64,000 bases of DNA, taken from the NCBI GenBank assembly GCA_024529925.1, contig JAFEUB010001373.1:1923501-1987500 (forward strand). Reading direction: 5' to 3'. The notes under the pieces are model-generated. The model saw nothing but the letters and a program-made list of their open reading frames with translations. It ran no database searches and had not been told where the DNA came from. This DNA is from Ophthalmolycus amberensis. Its lineage: Eukaryota; Chordata; Actinopteri; Perciformes; Zoarcidae. A program made the translations under genes and the position numbers. Of the stretch, positions 24,553-36,000 are shown piece after piece; position 1 is the first letter of the stretch, and each line of letters opens with the position of its first letter.

Positions 24553-24757
24553 ACATTACAGTCATTTAGCAGACGCTTTTACCCAAAGCGACTTACAATT
24601 CAGATGCTATCACATTTCTACAGCAGGAACAACTTGTTTTTAAGTGTCTTGCTCAAGGACACGTCGACATGTGACTAGCAGAGCCGGAGCCGGGGATCGA
24701 ACCGTTGCTCCTCTGATTGAAGAACGGCCCTGCTCTCCACTTAGCCACAGTCGCCAT
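24553..24757 (-). mobile_element. tRNA-derived SINE
   Basis: On the minus strand the head reads GGCGACTGTGGCTAAGTGG (A-box-like TGGCTAAGTGG), followed about 30 nt later by GGTTCGATCCCC (B box), the internal RNA polymerase III promoter of tRNAs. The body contains TCCTTGAGCAAGACACTTAA and ends with a conserved fish SINE tail (GTCGCTTTGGGTAAAAGCGT, then CTAAATGACTGTAATGTAAA). Flanks share an imperfect CCT..TTCTTTTTT stretch, possibly the eroded target duplication. The tRNA fold is not intact, so this is a SINE and not a tRNA gene. Confidence 0.8.
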
Positions 24758-25124
24758 CCTTAATTCTTTTTTGACAAACATGTAAACAAGCTTGGGAAAA
24801 GTACAGCCTCGTCAACAGGAATTTGATTTACCTCAATGGCAAGCTCAGACATATCAGCTAGTTCATAAAAAGGTGTGCTCAGTATGAGAACTAATCAATA
24901 AATGTGATGCACTTGAGGAGAAACAGTGTTCAGTGTTGTAGAGCTGAGGATAGAGGCATCACTGTTTTCACATTTACACTCATTTTGAGCACAGAGTCAG
25001 ATACGTTTAGGGAAACAATCCATTTAAAGGGTGTGATGGCGAGCAGCCCTTCATTTAAGCAAACCTGTCATTTAACCAGCGTTTCCTGTTATCACTACCT
25101 ACTATCACCTGAAGAATATATCAA

Positions 25125-25876
25125 GGATTAGAGGACTTATGTCTCAACAGGATTTGGAAAAACTTGTCCATGCATTTATCTTCAGCAGACTGGACTACTG
25201 TAATGGTGTGTTTACAGGTCTCTGTAAAAAGTCCGTCAGAAAACTGCAGCTGATTCAGAACGCTGCAGCTCGAGTCCTCACTAAGACCAGGAGGGTGGAT
25301 CACATCACTCCAGTTCTGAGGTCTTTGCACTGGCTTCCTGTCCAACAAAGAATTGACTTTAAAATCCTGCTGTTGGTTTACAAAGCACTGAATGGTTTCG
25401 GGACCAAAATACATCTGTCGATCTGCTGCTACCTTATGAACCATCCCGACCCCTCAGGTCGTCTGGGACCGGTCTACTTTCTGTTCCCAGAGTCAGAACT
25501 AAACATGGAGAAGCAGCGTTCAGTTTTTCTGCTCCACATATCTGGAACAAAGTCCCAGAAAGCTGCAGGTCTGCTGAGACCCTCAGCTCATTTAAATCAA
25601 GACTTGAAGACCTTTTCTGTTTGCTGCTGCCTTTAATTGAACCACATTCAATTAATATATTGATCAATTTCCTGCATTTCTGCATTTTACTACTGCATTT
25701 TATGTCTTACACTGTTTTTTTTATTTTTTAAATGTTTTAATGCAATGAATGTTCTTAATTGTTTTAAATCTCCTTTTCTTTTGCCTTATGTTTTGATGCT
25801 TTTAATGGTTTTATGTGAAGCACTTTGAATTACCTTGTTGTTGAAATGTGCTATACAAATAAACTTGCCTTGCCTT
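25125..25876 (+). mobile_element. L2/CR1-type LINE, 5'-truncated 3' end
   Basis: Encodes the C-terminal part of a LINE reverse transcriptase, with diagnostic stretches FIFSRLDYCNGV, QLIQNAAARVLTK and SLHWLPVQQRIDFKILLLVY. Frame changes occur after about residue 95. The 3' tail reads GTGCTATACAAATAAA followed by CTTGCC repeats, typical of fish L2 elements. It lacks the 5' UTR, the first ORF and the endonuclease, so it is a dead insertion and not a host gene. A related 3' fragment lies in inverse orientation at 39252-39497. Confidence 0.88.
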
Positions 25877-28210
25877 AGCCACAGGATGTGGCCCTGCAAT
25901 AGGAAGTTGAGTGAGAAGTGCTACTGTTGAATTTTGGTTGCGCCATGTGGGCAGATCCATGATTTACTGGTGTATGGTGCTCATTTTTCCAGCATTTGCT
26001 AAGACTGAATGGAGGAAATTGGTGACGGACAGAATGAATGCATGGAAGTAATGGCATGAGTTTTAGAATGTATATGCATGATGTTCACTAGTACAGATGG
26101 AGTCCAAGTTCAGGCAGAAAGATGAAAACAATTCGTATATTTCAGGGTCATTTTGCCACTTTGGTGCCGCTGGGATGGTGACTATAGCAAGCGCACGTTA
26201 ACTCTCTTTGATGCTGTTATTGTGAAACTGCCGTGACTCAAATGAGTGCAGTCGGCAGCAATGCAAAACTAAGAAGTGAAACAGACCAGAATTAAGGCTG
26301 TGGCTGAATTCTGAGGGAGGCAGGACGTAGACAGATGATATTATAACAACAGCAGCTAGTGGTAGAGATTCTGCTGGTCATGATGTTTCCCACATTGTAC
26401 TCGTCCCAACGTGCGCAGGGAGTGGATGATTCCCCAATAAATGTCACTACCGCAATCCAGGCCTCCCCCTCAGTTTCTCTTGGTGATATTTTTAGAGGGT
26501 TTTCGGCCCACAATCCGCAGGGAAAAGGCGAGGAATTGTTTTTGTTGATGGTCGTCTTACCACTTCAGTGCGGTGACTCGTGATGAGCTGGTGCCTCCAT
26601 ACGTCACAAGAGGCCAGAGTGGGTGGGAGTCAGGCTCCGGGCTCTATTAACGGGGGAGCCAGTCACCCAGGTTATTGGGCAACTGTGACGGGGGACTGTC
26701 CCGTGGATTTCCACTCGCTACTATTTTAGGCGAGCAGTAGGTCTGTTTTGAGTTTAGAGAAAAGCCACAATATCCTATTAAGCATTGTTAAAGTAATTGG
26801 GCGGTGTTGTCTCCGAGGGCCTGCCCGTTCAAACTGAGGCTCCTGAGTCGCTGCAGATGTTACGCAAGACTAATTAAGGCTGGAGATGGATGGATATATG
26901 CAGATATTTAAGATTAAATCTTACAATTTAACATGATTCATGGAGATAAGACAAAATAAACATGTTACAGAAACATTCAATGCAAAGTATGTCAATTAAA
27001 AACCATGTTTTCAACCTTTGAAAAGGAATATGTTATACTGCTATCAGCAGCCTAACTTAAGCACTTGTGATTATCGATGTCCAAAGCCGGAATCTAGACA
27101 CTAATCATTTTGTTGTTGTTCTTTTTAACACAGGGCTGTTTTTCCCCATTATTCGCTCATCATAATTTACAATGGCATTGGACATGTAAAAGATAATTGA
27201 TATTTTATTTCGCATGTAGTTATTTGTTTGTATTGTTCTGCTCTCTCTGTAAGGTGAGGCCTGCAGTGCAGAGTACATCTCTGTCTGACCTTTACTGTTA
27301 CAAATGTGCAAATAAAACAAAAACATGAACATGGATGGAAGAATTGTGTGTATGGATAGAAGATAGAAACATAGATACATGGATATATGGATTATGGAAG
27401 GATAGAATATAAATGGGTGGCTGGATTGGCTTGTTCTATCTGTAGTCCCAGTATTGCACCAGACATGAAGCAGGATGAGAGTAAACTTTGCCTGCAGATG
27501 CAAGAGTCCAGCCAAGCTGTGGCCTCCTGGCTTGCCTCCAGCGTCTCTACTTTGTTTGAAGGCAGTGTAAACCCGGTTGGACCGTGGCTGGGTCATCTGT
27601 GAGGCACAGCTGGGTCAGACTAACCCAAGCTCACCACTGACTGACACATGAAGCACAGCGACCAAATGGTGTGCCTGTGGCTTGAATTTAGTCCTTAAAA
27701 AATGATTTTAAAAGAGCAAACAAGTTTTGATGCGTCGTTCATTTTGTTCTATTTGCTGTAAATGCTGATAAACCATATTACTTGTTTTTGAAATTCCTTT
27801 GGGGAGTGGAAGGAAAGCAATATTTCCCATTATTGTACAGTTAATATGTTGAGGCCATGTGAGATGTGTCATGTTATGTTTTGACATTATTTGGGGAGCT
27901 GGCGTATCGCTGCCACCTCATGGAGATGATTAGTCATTACAGAGAGAAATAAATAGCTAATATCACTTCATAGTTTTTGGGATGATTCAGCTGATTTATT
28001 TTCAGTTTATTGTCATTTAATTTATATATTTATAACTAGATTAGCCATTAAACTAACAAAACAAGTGACTTTAAGTTTGGCTAGTATACATAAGACACAT
28101 AAGATAAGCTCACAGTTTTAAACTGTCAGTCTTTATCATCATGCACCTTTGCTAGACTTTGTAAGCAGAAACAACCCACGCTTTCAACCTCTGTCTTTGT
28201 TGCATAAGAA
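25877..28210. other. Intergenic, nothing recognised
   Basis: No recognisable exon, repeat family or RNA gene. Open frames here (up to 163 codons on the minus strand near 27105-27596) have low-complexity or unremarkable composition and no splice-linked partners. Confidence 0.4.
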
Positions 28211-28260
28211 GGAATAGAATAGAATAGAATAGAATAGAATAGAATAGAATAGAATAGAAG
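28211..28260. repeat. (GAATA)n pentanucleotide microsatellite
   Basis: About ten copies of the pentamer GAATA/ATAGA in tandem, nearly pure, ending in GAAG. Nothing else is associated with it. Confidence 0.95.
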
Positions 28261-29000
28261 AGATAGGTCTTTAGAACTGCTAAAACTGCAAAAGAAACTC
28301 TTCACTAAACTTCTTGAACTCAAACTTAGAGGCACACATAACACATTGTGCACTCTAAATGGTCAGTTTAGGAAACTGTGATTAAACTCCGGAGGAAGTG
28401 GAAAGCAGAATTATTTTTGGGAAACATTCACAATTTCAATGATGAAATTGTGTCTCTGAATTTCCTCTTCTTTTCAGAGATAATGTCATAAAAGGTCATT
28501 GGACTTATAACCAAGCAGCCACCACAGTCCATCCCGTTTTTCACCCAGTCATCTTATAGCATGCAAACATTTTTAAAAACTGACATTGACATGTTTATTT
28601 ACATTGTTTGTGAGAGTGCTCCAAACCAACGCTGAGCCACTTCTGCCTTTCCTCTGGCTGGCCGTCGTCCCGCATGGTTTTCCTCTGGAGGGTAATCACA
28701 GCTCCGTCTCAGTCAGACACCTTCTGGTTCCAGGCCAGTTGATGGCAAGACATCTGCCGTCTGAGAGGAAAAAGAGCATCTTTACTGTGTCTGAGGTTTG
28801 GAGATGTCGCGCTGAGATTAGATTCACCAACGAAAGAAAACCAACCGGGGCCCAGCAATGACCTCACTAATTCTGAATTGGCTCTGCAACCAAAGCATCT
28901 CCTATAAAACGGCTAAACTTCGGAGTATAATTTTCCCAGCGACAAAGCTGGTGAAGTCCAGATTCTGAGCTATTCTGACGAGCTTGTTCCTCCGTGTGGC

Positions 29001-29500
29001 ATTAAAGCGACAGTTCAATATTTTGGGAAATGGAGTTAGATGAGAAGATCTCACGTCTATCCGGTAAACGCTCAGCTACAGACAGCAGCCTGTTAGCAGA
29101 GCTTAGCATAAAGACATGCAACAGCTAGCTAGCAAGCTCTGTCCGTAGGGAACGTAGTTATTTTCCTCTTCGTCTCGTGTACGTTAATGAAGCAGATTCA
29201 GCATTTTTCACTCAACTTAAAACATTTTCCACTCTGACACGCTTTGAATTTAGTGCCCACGCGTGTCTTTCCATTGACTCAATATGCCTCCTCTAAAATG
29301 TGCCTTCGTTCTGTCTGAACACAGCTTTAGAGGTGCCGGGAGAGAGATTTACTTGTTTCCAGTCTTTATGCTAAGCTAAGCTAACCGGCTGCTGGACGTA
29401 CACCGTCATATTTACCGGGAAGATGTGCGAGTGGTATCAACGTTCTCATCTAAATCTAAAGAAAGTAAATAAGTGTATTCTCCAAAACATTATCGTGATG
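29001..29500. mobile_element. Foldback (inverted-repeat) MITE, copy 1
   Basis: The left arm starts near ATTAAAGCGACAGTTCAATA and the right arm ends near ATTCTCCAAAACATT. The arms are long imperfect inverted repeats: for example AGCTTAGCATAAAGAC on the left matches GTCTTTATGCTAAGCT on the right, and TTAGATGAGAAGATCTC pairs with the region around GTTCTCATCTAAATCT. No coding capacity. This is a family I recognise as abundant in percomorph fish. A fragment of the same family lies at 42292-42497. Confidence 0.75.
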
Positions 29501-32480
29501 GTGTCTGTAACAGTATGTGAATAATCCAGCGGTGTGTACTTGGATTCCTTATGAATGACTCCTCAGCAGGTGCCTCGAGGCAGTAAGGTGATAAATACCG
29601 GAAGCCTCGTGTCACTCACAGAGGCATGTGAGACGGGTCCGGAGTCGACAGACGGAGGAAACAGGTCTGACACACACGCGGTGCTCACGCTGCGACTTCC
29701 TCGCCATGTCAAGCGTACTTTCTCAGCACAGCAGTTCTGCTGACAGACAGATCAAAGGTCTGTCTGTCAGCTACAGAGCGAAGCAGTGAGGACAGATTAA
29801 GATGGCACTGTGGGTAAAAACGGGAGGGAGAGAAGCGGAAGACCCAATTAGAAGTGCTTGCGTAGGCTGACACATCTGAATTTACAGGCTGCACTGGAGC
29901 TGCGCCACTCGTCTAAACTTGCTAATTTAGGAGTTAACAGAGACGCAAAAACAAGCAGATATTTTGTCACCTCCCTTTGTTTTGCTGTTGCTAAATTTGT
30001 CTCCCCTTGCTCCGACGTAAGAAGCCAAAATGACACCATTATTTTGACTAGACTGTTTTTCCTCCCAGGAAGTGAGGCCAGAGGAAGTGTAGGTGACCTA
30101 GACTGGTTAACCACCGCTGCACCACGAGTTGGCTGGGGCCCTGCCACCTCCGCAGCCACCCTCCGCATCCACCGCCTGCCAGGTCCACATTACAACTACT
30201 ACACGCCATGACCACAAGTGCCCCTGCTCCAGTGCCAGTCTCCCATCGGGTCCATGCTGGGTGTTTTTCTCTCTCTCCCCCACCGGTGTAAACAGTCTGC
30301 CATCTGGCCATCGGCTGGCCCGGAGCTCATTTCGGTCGTATTTGTGTGTATGTTTATATATGTTAACCCATCTTTGGGCCCGTACCAGCAGTTTGCACGC
30401 CTCTTGCCCTTCTTTGCACATGCACGACTCTGCGCGTGTGTTGTTTTTGTGCTACTTTTTCTCCACGAATTGCAACACACTCAACCTCAAGCTGCTGTCT
30501 GGGACCAATCAGCTGAGGAGTCTTGGCTCCGATGCTGCAAAGAAGTTATTCTGGACTCAACAGGGGGGGGTATTAACCTATCTCACCTCCAAACAGAAAA
30601 CCATAGAATATATATGTGCACATTTACTAACAACCAGGGAGGCCACAGGTTCACAGGGCCCCTTTCGAGGGAAGTTCTCACACACCCCTAAAAACGTCCT
30701 CACGCAGCCAAGCTCCAGATGTTATCATCTGTCTACTGTTAAGTAGAAAACACAAACACTCTCTGCCACAGAGATTCAAGCAAGTCACCTACGTGAGTTA
30801 AGACAGAAAGGGAAGACATGCTACGGCTCTTTCTCAGTCTCAGTGTTTGGACCCCGGCTGTTATTTGGGACAAAGAGGTGTACTGTAAACACTTCAGCCT
30901 GTGATACAGCCACACACAGAAATACACACTCACCGCCCACCCCACTCTCTGTGGTACACTGCCTGAGGTGTTCCGGTCCATTTCTTGGTGGTAGCAACAC
31001 TCCGCTCACGCTGTGGGACTGAGACATAACACAACAGTCAGGTCGGGCGTGGATATCTTGTTTGTTTACATCTGTCTGACAGCTACGTGAGGCTTTGTCC
31101 GACTAATTCATGTCCTCTTAACCCTCCATTAGTTAATGTTGAAGCCAGCAGGATGAACGTTGGGGAGAACTTTCTGTCCTTCTGACCACACCTCACAACA
31201 AAGCACACCCAACACACATCGCTTCAACATATTCATTTCTAAGTTTGACCACGATTGTAGTTCCAGTTCCGTGTCAAATCCAACTTTTAAAAGAATTTCA
31301 CGTTCAAATGAATTCACGTGTCGTGTTACACAATTCCCATTATTTTGCACCAGGAGCTGAAGTGCTGAATAAAAAACACTCGCCAGCCTGGAGGAGAACC
31401 ATAAAGCGATGACTCATTCTTCAAAGAATAATAATCTTGTATTTGCACATGGCGAGACACAGGACCTGGTGGTGGTCTGCCTCTCTGCCGAACTTTCCAT
31501 GTTTCTTCTGTGCGGTGATGATGGCCGTGGCGGTGTCAGTCCCAGTGGAGACGCTGTCATACTTTCCTGCGCAGCTGCTGTGCTGGAGTTTTCCCTCTTG
31601 ACCAGCGTGACCGTCATCACGCCATTCGATGACGCTTCTCAGCAGACTACAAAGAGCTTTAAGGACACACACACGTTTTCCCCTTAAACCGTGTATAAAC
31701 ATGTACAGGATGGATTTTGTTGTGTTTTTTATTTGTATTTAATAATGCAACTACATCCCTTTAAACTCCTGCAGTATTTCAGTATTTCAGACTTGCACAC
31801 ATGCCCTTGCGCACATAAAGGGCATCGATAATCGAGTCCATCTTTTTTCCTTCAGTGTTCCTTTACTGGCACATCGGTCACAGACAGAGTTGTGCGATCA
31901 TTCTATATTTTCCACTTACAGTGCAAGTTTCAGTGCAATACGATGACTTATTAACACACACATTACCCTTTCTTCCATATCAGCAATTTTGTTTTTTGCA
32001 ATACATGGAAGTGCTTGCGCCATTGAGGTCGCTCTGTATTTTCCATTGAATGTCTGGACTGAAAAACACAATTTTGTGACTCATGCAGGATGTTAAATAT
32101 TAGTGCTGTAGTCCACTCGTGAAGGGGTTTCCACACATACGTGCTAGTATGTTCGGCTTTGCACCACGCTGGCAATACATATGAATAGTTGTGTCAAAAC
32201 ATTAACTACGGTTGCTAATATCCTGGATGTGAGTGCTGTGAATGTCTTAAATCATGGTGTTTGTCTGAGTGCTGCTGGTCTCAGTTTGAAAGGTAAGTGT
32301 GTGCACAACACACACACCGGGGAGACGACTGGTTTGGGACGTGGGGAAGTAAGGAGCAAGGAAAGAGGTAAGGGGCAGTGAGCGAAAGTGGGAGGGAGAG
32401 TGACTGGCTGTGAGGCTGTCATCCCATCGAGGGGAGTAGCTGTGGTGTTTTGATCGAAATCCAGCAGATGTGGGAGAGGA
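29501..32480. other. Intergenic upstream of the ABCC transporter
   Basis: Non-coding by inspection. Overlapping open frames around 29850-30750 on both strands (up to 205 codons) probably reflect a locally GC-richer stretch; none resembles a known family. The 3' end should include distal promoter DNA of the transporter gene. Confidence 0.4.
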
Positions 32481-32491
32481 GAGAAGGGTGT

Positions 32492-32494
<3 letters not shown>

Positions 32495-32550
<56 letters not shown>
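32495..32550. repeat. (GA)n microsatellite upstream of abcc6-like gene
   Basis: A 56-bp GA tract about 460 bp before the transporter start codon. It yields artefactual Arg/Glu and Leu/Ser open frames. GA tracts near promoters can bind GAGA-type factors or affect nucleosomes, but no function is shown. Confidence 0.95.
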
Positions 32551-32553
<3 letters not shown>

Positions 32554-32838
32554 TTTCCACCCACCCAACAAGGAGACACACTCATAAACAGAAGGCACAC
32601 AGAGGGAGAGTCAGATGGACACAGGATCTCAGGACAGCAGCAGTTCAAACAGCGAGGCAGACAGAAACAGAGTTTCATTGAGAGAAGCTGTTTCATTAAA
32701 GGAGAGGAAAAGTCACGCAGACACACACACACACACTAATAAACATAGCAAATGCCAAACAGACAGGCAGGAACCAGCTAACCCCACGTTCTACCACCAT
32801 TAGCCAGAGAGGAAAAGTCTAAACTTTTTCTCCCCACA

Positions 32839-32874
32839 TCACACACACACACACACACACGCACACACACACAC
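32839..32874. repeat. (CA)n microsatellite
   Basis: A 36-bp CA tract with one CG interruption, immediately before the 12-bp tandem repeat in the presumed 5' leader of the transporter gene. Confidence 0.93.
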
Positions 32875-32896
32875 TGGTGCTGAGCGCGTGCTACGC

Positions 32897-32958
32897 AGCG
32901 TGAGGAGCAGCGTGAGGAGCAGCGTGAGGAGCAGCGTGAGGAGCAGCGTGAGGAGCAG
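32897..32958 (+). repeat. 12-bp tandem repeat in presumed 5' UTR/promoter
   Basis: Five successive units of AGCGTGAGGAGC end about 55 nt before the start codon at 33012. The unit is a multiple of three, so both strands stay open across it (Ser/Val/Arg and Cys/Ser/Arg frames). It lies either in the mRNA leader or just ahead of it; the transcription start is not visible. Confidence 0.9.
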
Positions 32959-33011
32959 GGCTGATCAACCCCAACAAGTGGAGCCTCAGGAGGGAAGGAG
33001 CAAGCGAGTGG

Positions 33012-36000
33012 ATGGATGCATTTTGCAGACTCAGCGGCCTGGACCCTCTGTGGGTGAGTTTGTGACGTGTTCACCTGTAATACTTGCGTCAAGCAAGTTT
33101 CTTTTGTCACTAAATTCAAGCTCATTTGTAATAAGCCAATATTGATGAGTAAAAGTTAGTTTTTGTCTTTCGGAGCCTGCATTATGAGCACCAACTATTG
33201 TTTATGTAACTTTAGATGCATAACACAAAATAACACTTACTCCTGGTTACTGATTGGTGATTTTGGGCTGATTTGTAATTTTGGGTTATACAAAATAAAT
33301 TGAATTGAATTGAATTGAACCTGCCTAATCCTCACCAGTTAGTGATTAAAGCTATTAGCATTAGCCACATTAGCATTTTGTTCTTGTATCATTGGCCAAC
33401 TATCAACAAATGCTGCTCATTCGACAGGTTTTTAGTGTCCATTACTAAATAATAGAATGAAATATAATAAGTCTGTGTGTAGCAGAGAAAGGGGTGTTGT
33501 ACGTAGAAATCGAAACTAAGGGAAGTCTGAATGGGAAAACTTCCCTTATTGCGTGACAGAATTGCGTTTACCGTCACTCTGCTCTGTGATTCAGCACAAT
33601 GAGATGCTGAGAGGTGGTGATGCATCCCAACGAGTGAGCTGCTGTTGTTGGAAAGGCTTTCTAGTCTTGTACATCCACATTCTGAATCCCGGCTCGAAAG
33701 AAGAAGGATGGAGCTGTCAGCCATCCAGCTGGAATGCCAAAATTATTCAATGCACTCGCTCCCAACTTGCCTCTTTCCCCCTCTTCCTCTCTCTCCCTCT
33801 GCGTCTCTGTTTCTCATTACGGCTCTTTCTCTATTTTTGCTCTTGCAAAACCTCAAAACAACGGCCATCAAACTATGTTGATAAAGCGAAAGTATAACTA
33901 TTGTGTTGTGCAGCTCACTTTGCCACGAAAGTTCAGAGCACAGATGTGATGTCCTCATTCACACTACATCAATCACAATGCATAGAAGATGTTTAAACAG
34001 ATGTTTTGTCTCATGTTGGCTGCAAAGTACTTTGAGTTATTAACTAGTAATCCTTTCACATACTTTTGGAACAGCGTCATTGCTCACTCATTGGTCACAG
34101 CCTCAGGGTCGTGATGGGGATTTATATCGCTGAACTGAACATTCACAATCCAGCTCAGCAGAAGAGGTGTGATCCAGAACCCCCCCTCCCCCCCCCCCCC
34201 CCCCCCATGCATGTGAGCTGTTTAGGCTGGAGCTAGGAGTGTATTTAGTTTCTTTCTTTTTGAATCAAGCCATCTTGTAACTTGAGAAACGGGTTCAAGT
34301 CCAGGTTAGACTGTTAGGGAAGCGATCAATGCCGTCTCAAAATTCCAGTGTCCTCAATTCAGACACCACATACTCACCGTAGGTGCATAATGATGTTTTG
34401 CTCACAAGACAGAGCACGATTTCATTTATTTAACTCGTTATTAGCCGCTGAATTTGTGAGGATGTGAAGAGTGGCATTCAGCAGGTTTGCAGCGCAGCTG
34501 AAGTCTCTATGACTTTCACATCTCTGTGCTTGTCAGGTAAAAATAGACATAAGCTAGTGGCATCTACTGCTCCCACCACAGAAATAGGCTGAGTGCTGAG
34601 CAAAATGCACAAGAAAGTGCTTGGAGAGGGTTTGACAAGTTGAATTTCTGACATGAAAGTGTTCATCGCCTGCCACTGACCGCAGGAGTCAGAAGGGTCT
34701 GTGAAAGCAGCCTCCCACACACTGCCTCTCAAGAGATTTATCACTTGAAGGGATTTGGTACATCAGTGCTCACAGAGACCACTGGGATACAAATGGTGTG
34801 TTCATCACCACCACCTCCGTTATAAAGATTTAGCTGTGTGGGAATTGTTGTAACCCTGATGCAGGCAAAGAGTGTCACCTCTGATTTTCACAGCTACCAT
34901 CAGGCCATGAGTCAGACTCTTGAGGCTCCAAAGGTGGGAAACGGTGGCAATTGATGGTAAACTTGAATGAATCACTATTCATGCTGAGACACGGCGCTCT
35001 CCCAGAGCAGCAGCAGCTACCAAAGTGCGTCTCACCTGACGTGGTTCACCAGCAGGGCTGCGTTACATAATCAAGCTGCAGCTGCCACCAATTGTGGCCT
35101 CTCTTCCTCATCCCAGTTGGGAGTCTACCAGCAGGGCCAGACTACTCCACCATGCTAGAAGCTGTGAACCGCTTCCTGTGGTGACTCCGCAGGGCAGCCT
35201 CGTTAGCACAGCCAGACACCGTGCCCCTCATTAGGCCAGTGAAGTGATAAACAAGGGAAGCAAGACAACAACAGGCCACTTAGCCCCTGGTACTTTCTTT
35301 TGTTGGAGACAACCCATCTTGCCTCTGCTGCTGTTACACAATCTCAAACCTTTGACACACCTCCTCTGCATGGACTTTTACTATTTATAGGCTTCATTAT
35401 TAGTATAATCCTTGACCTCACATTTGAATGTGTTGACAGCTTATATTGTCCTCCTGGAATTAGGAAACAAGCCAGAGACGTGGTCAGAAAAAAAGCCACA
35501 AACTGACTCAGCTTTTTAGCAAAAGACGGCCCCTTCCAACTCACACACTGGCAGGATTGGGCAACGACACAGTATTTTGTTGACTTGCTGTGGTTTCCCT
35601 CTGCGTTGCCCTGATGGATGAGGTCTGAAGTCTGAACTCTCTGGACTCGGCTCTCATGAATTCTATCTGTCAGATGATGGATCACATCTCACAGTTTGAC
35701 TTATAAGTACATTCTGTTGATCTAAACTTCTGGCTTCATTACTTTCTCTTTGTTTGTAGGACTGGAACCGGACGTGGTACACAGCCAACCCAGACCTGAC
35801 CCAGTGTTTCCAGAACACAGTACTGGTGTGGGTGCCCTGTATCTATCTGTGGTTGTTGGCGCCTTTCTACTGCCTTCACCTCTACTGCCATGACTCCGGA
35901 CGCATTCGAATGTCCTGCCTCTGCACCGCCAAGATGGTGAGACTTCACACAGACTTTGGCCAGCCGTCAGTTTATTGTCCAAGGGTTTTCACTTGATTGC

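Noticed and set aside
24685..24757. tRNA gene (A and B boxes on the minus strand)
   Set aside because: The sequence continues into a typical SINE body and tail, and the cloverleaf is not intact; it is a tRNA-derived SINE head.
25139..25636. 165-codon frame as a host gene
   Set aside because: It is the reverse-transcriptase C-terminus of a 5'-truncated L2-type LINE with internal frame changes.
30129..30746. 205-codon plus-strand frame in the intergenic region
   Set aside because: Unremarkable composition, overlapping frames on both strands, no recognisable domain and no splice partners; probably chance in a GC-richer segment.
32247..32732. 161-codon minus-strand frame with a Leu/Ser repeat
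   Set aside because: Produced by translating the GA/CT microsatellite.
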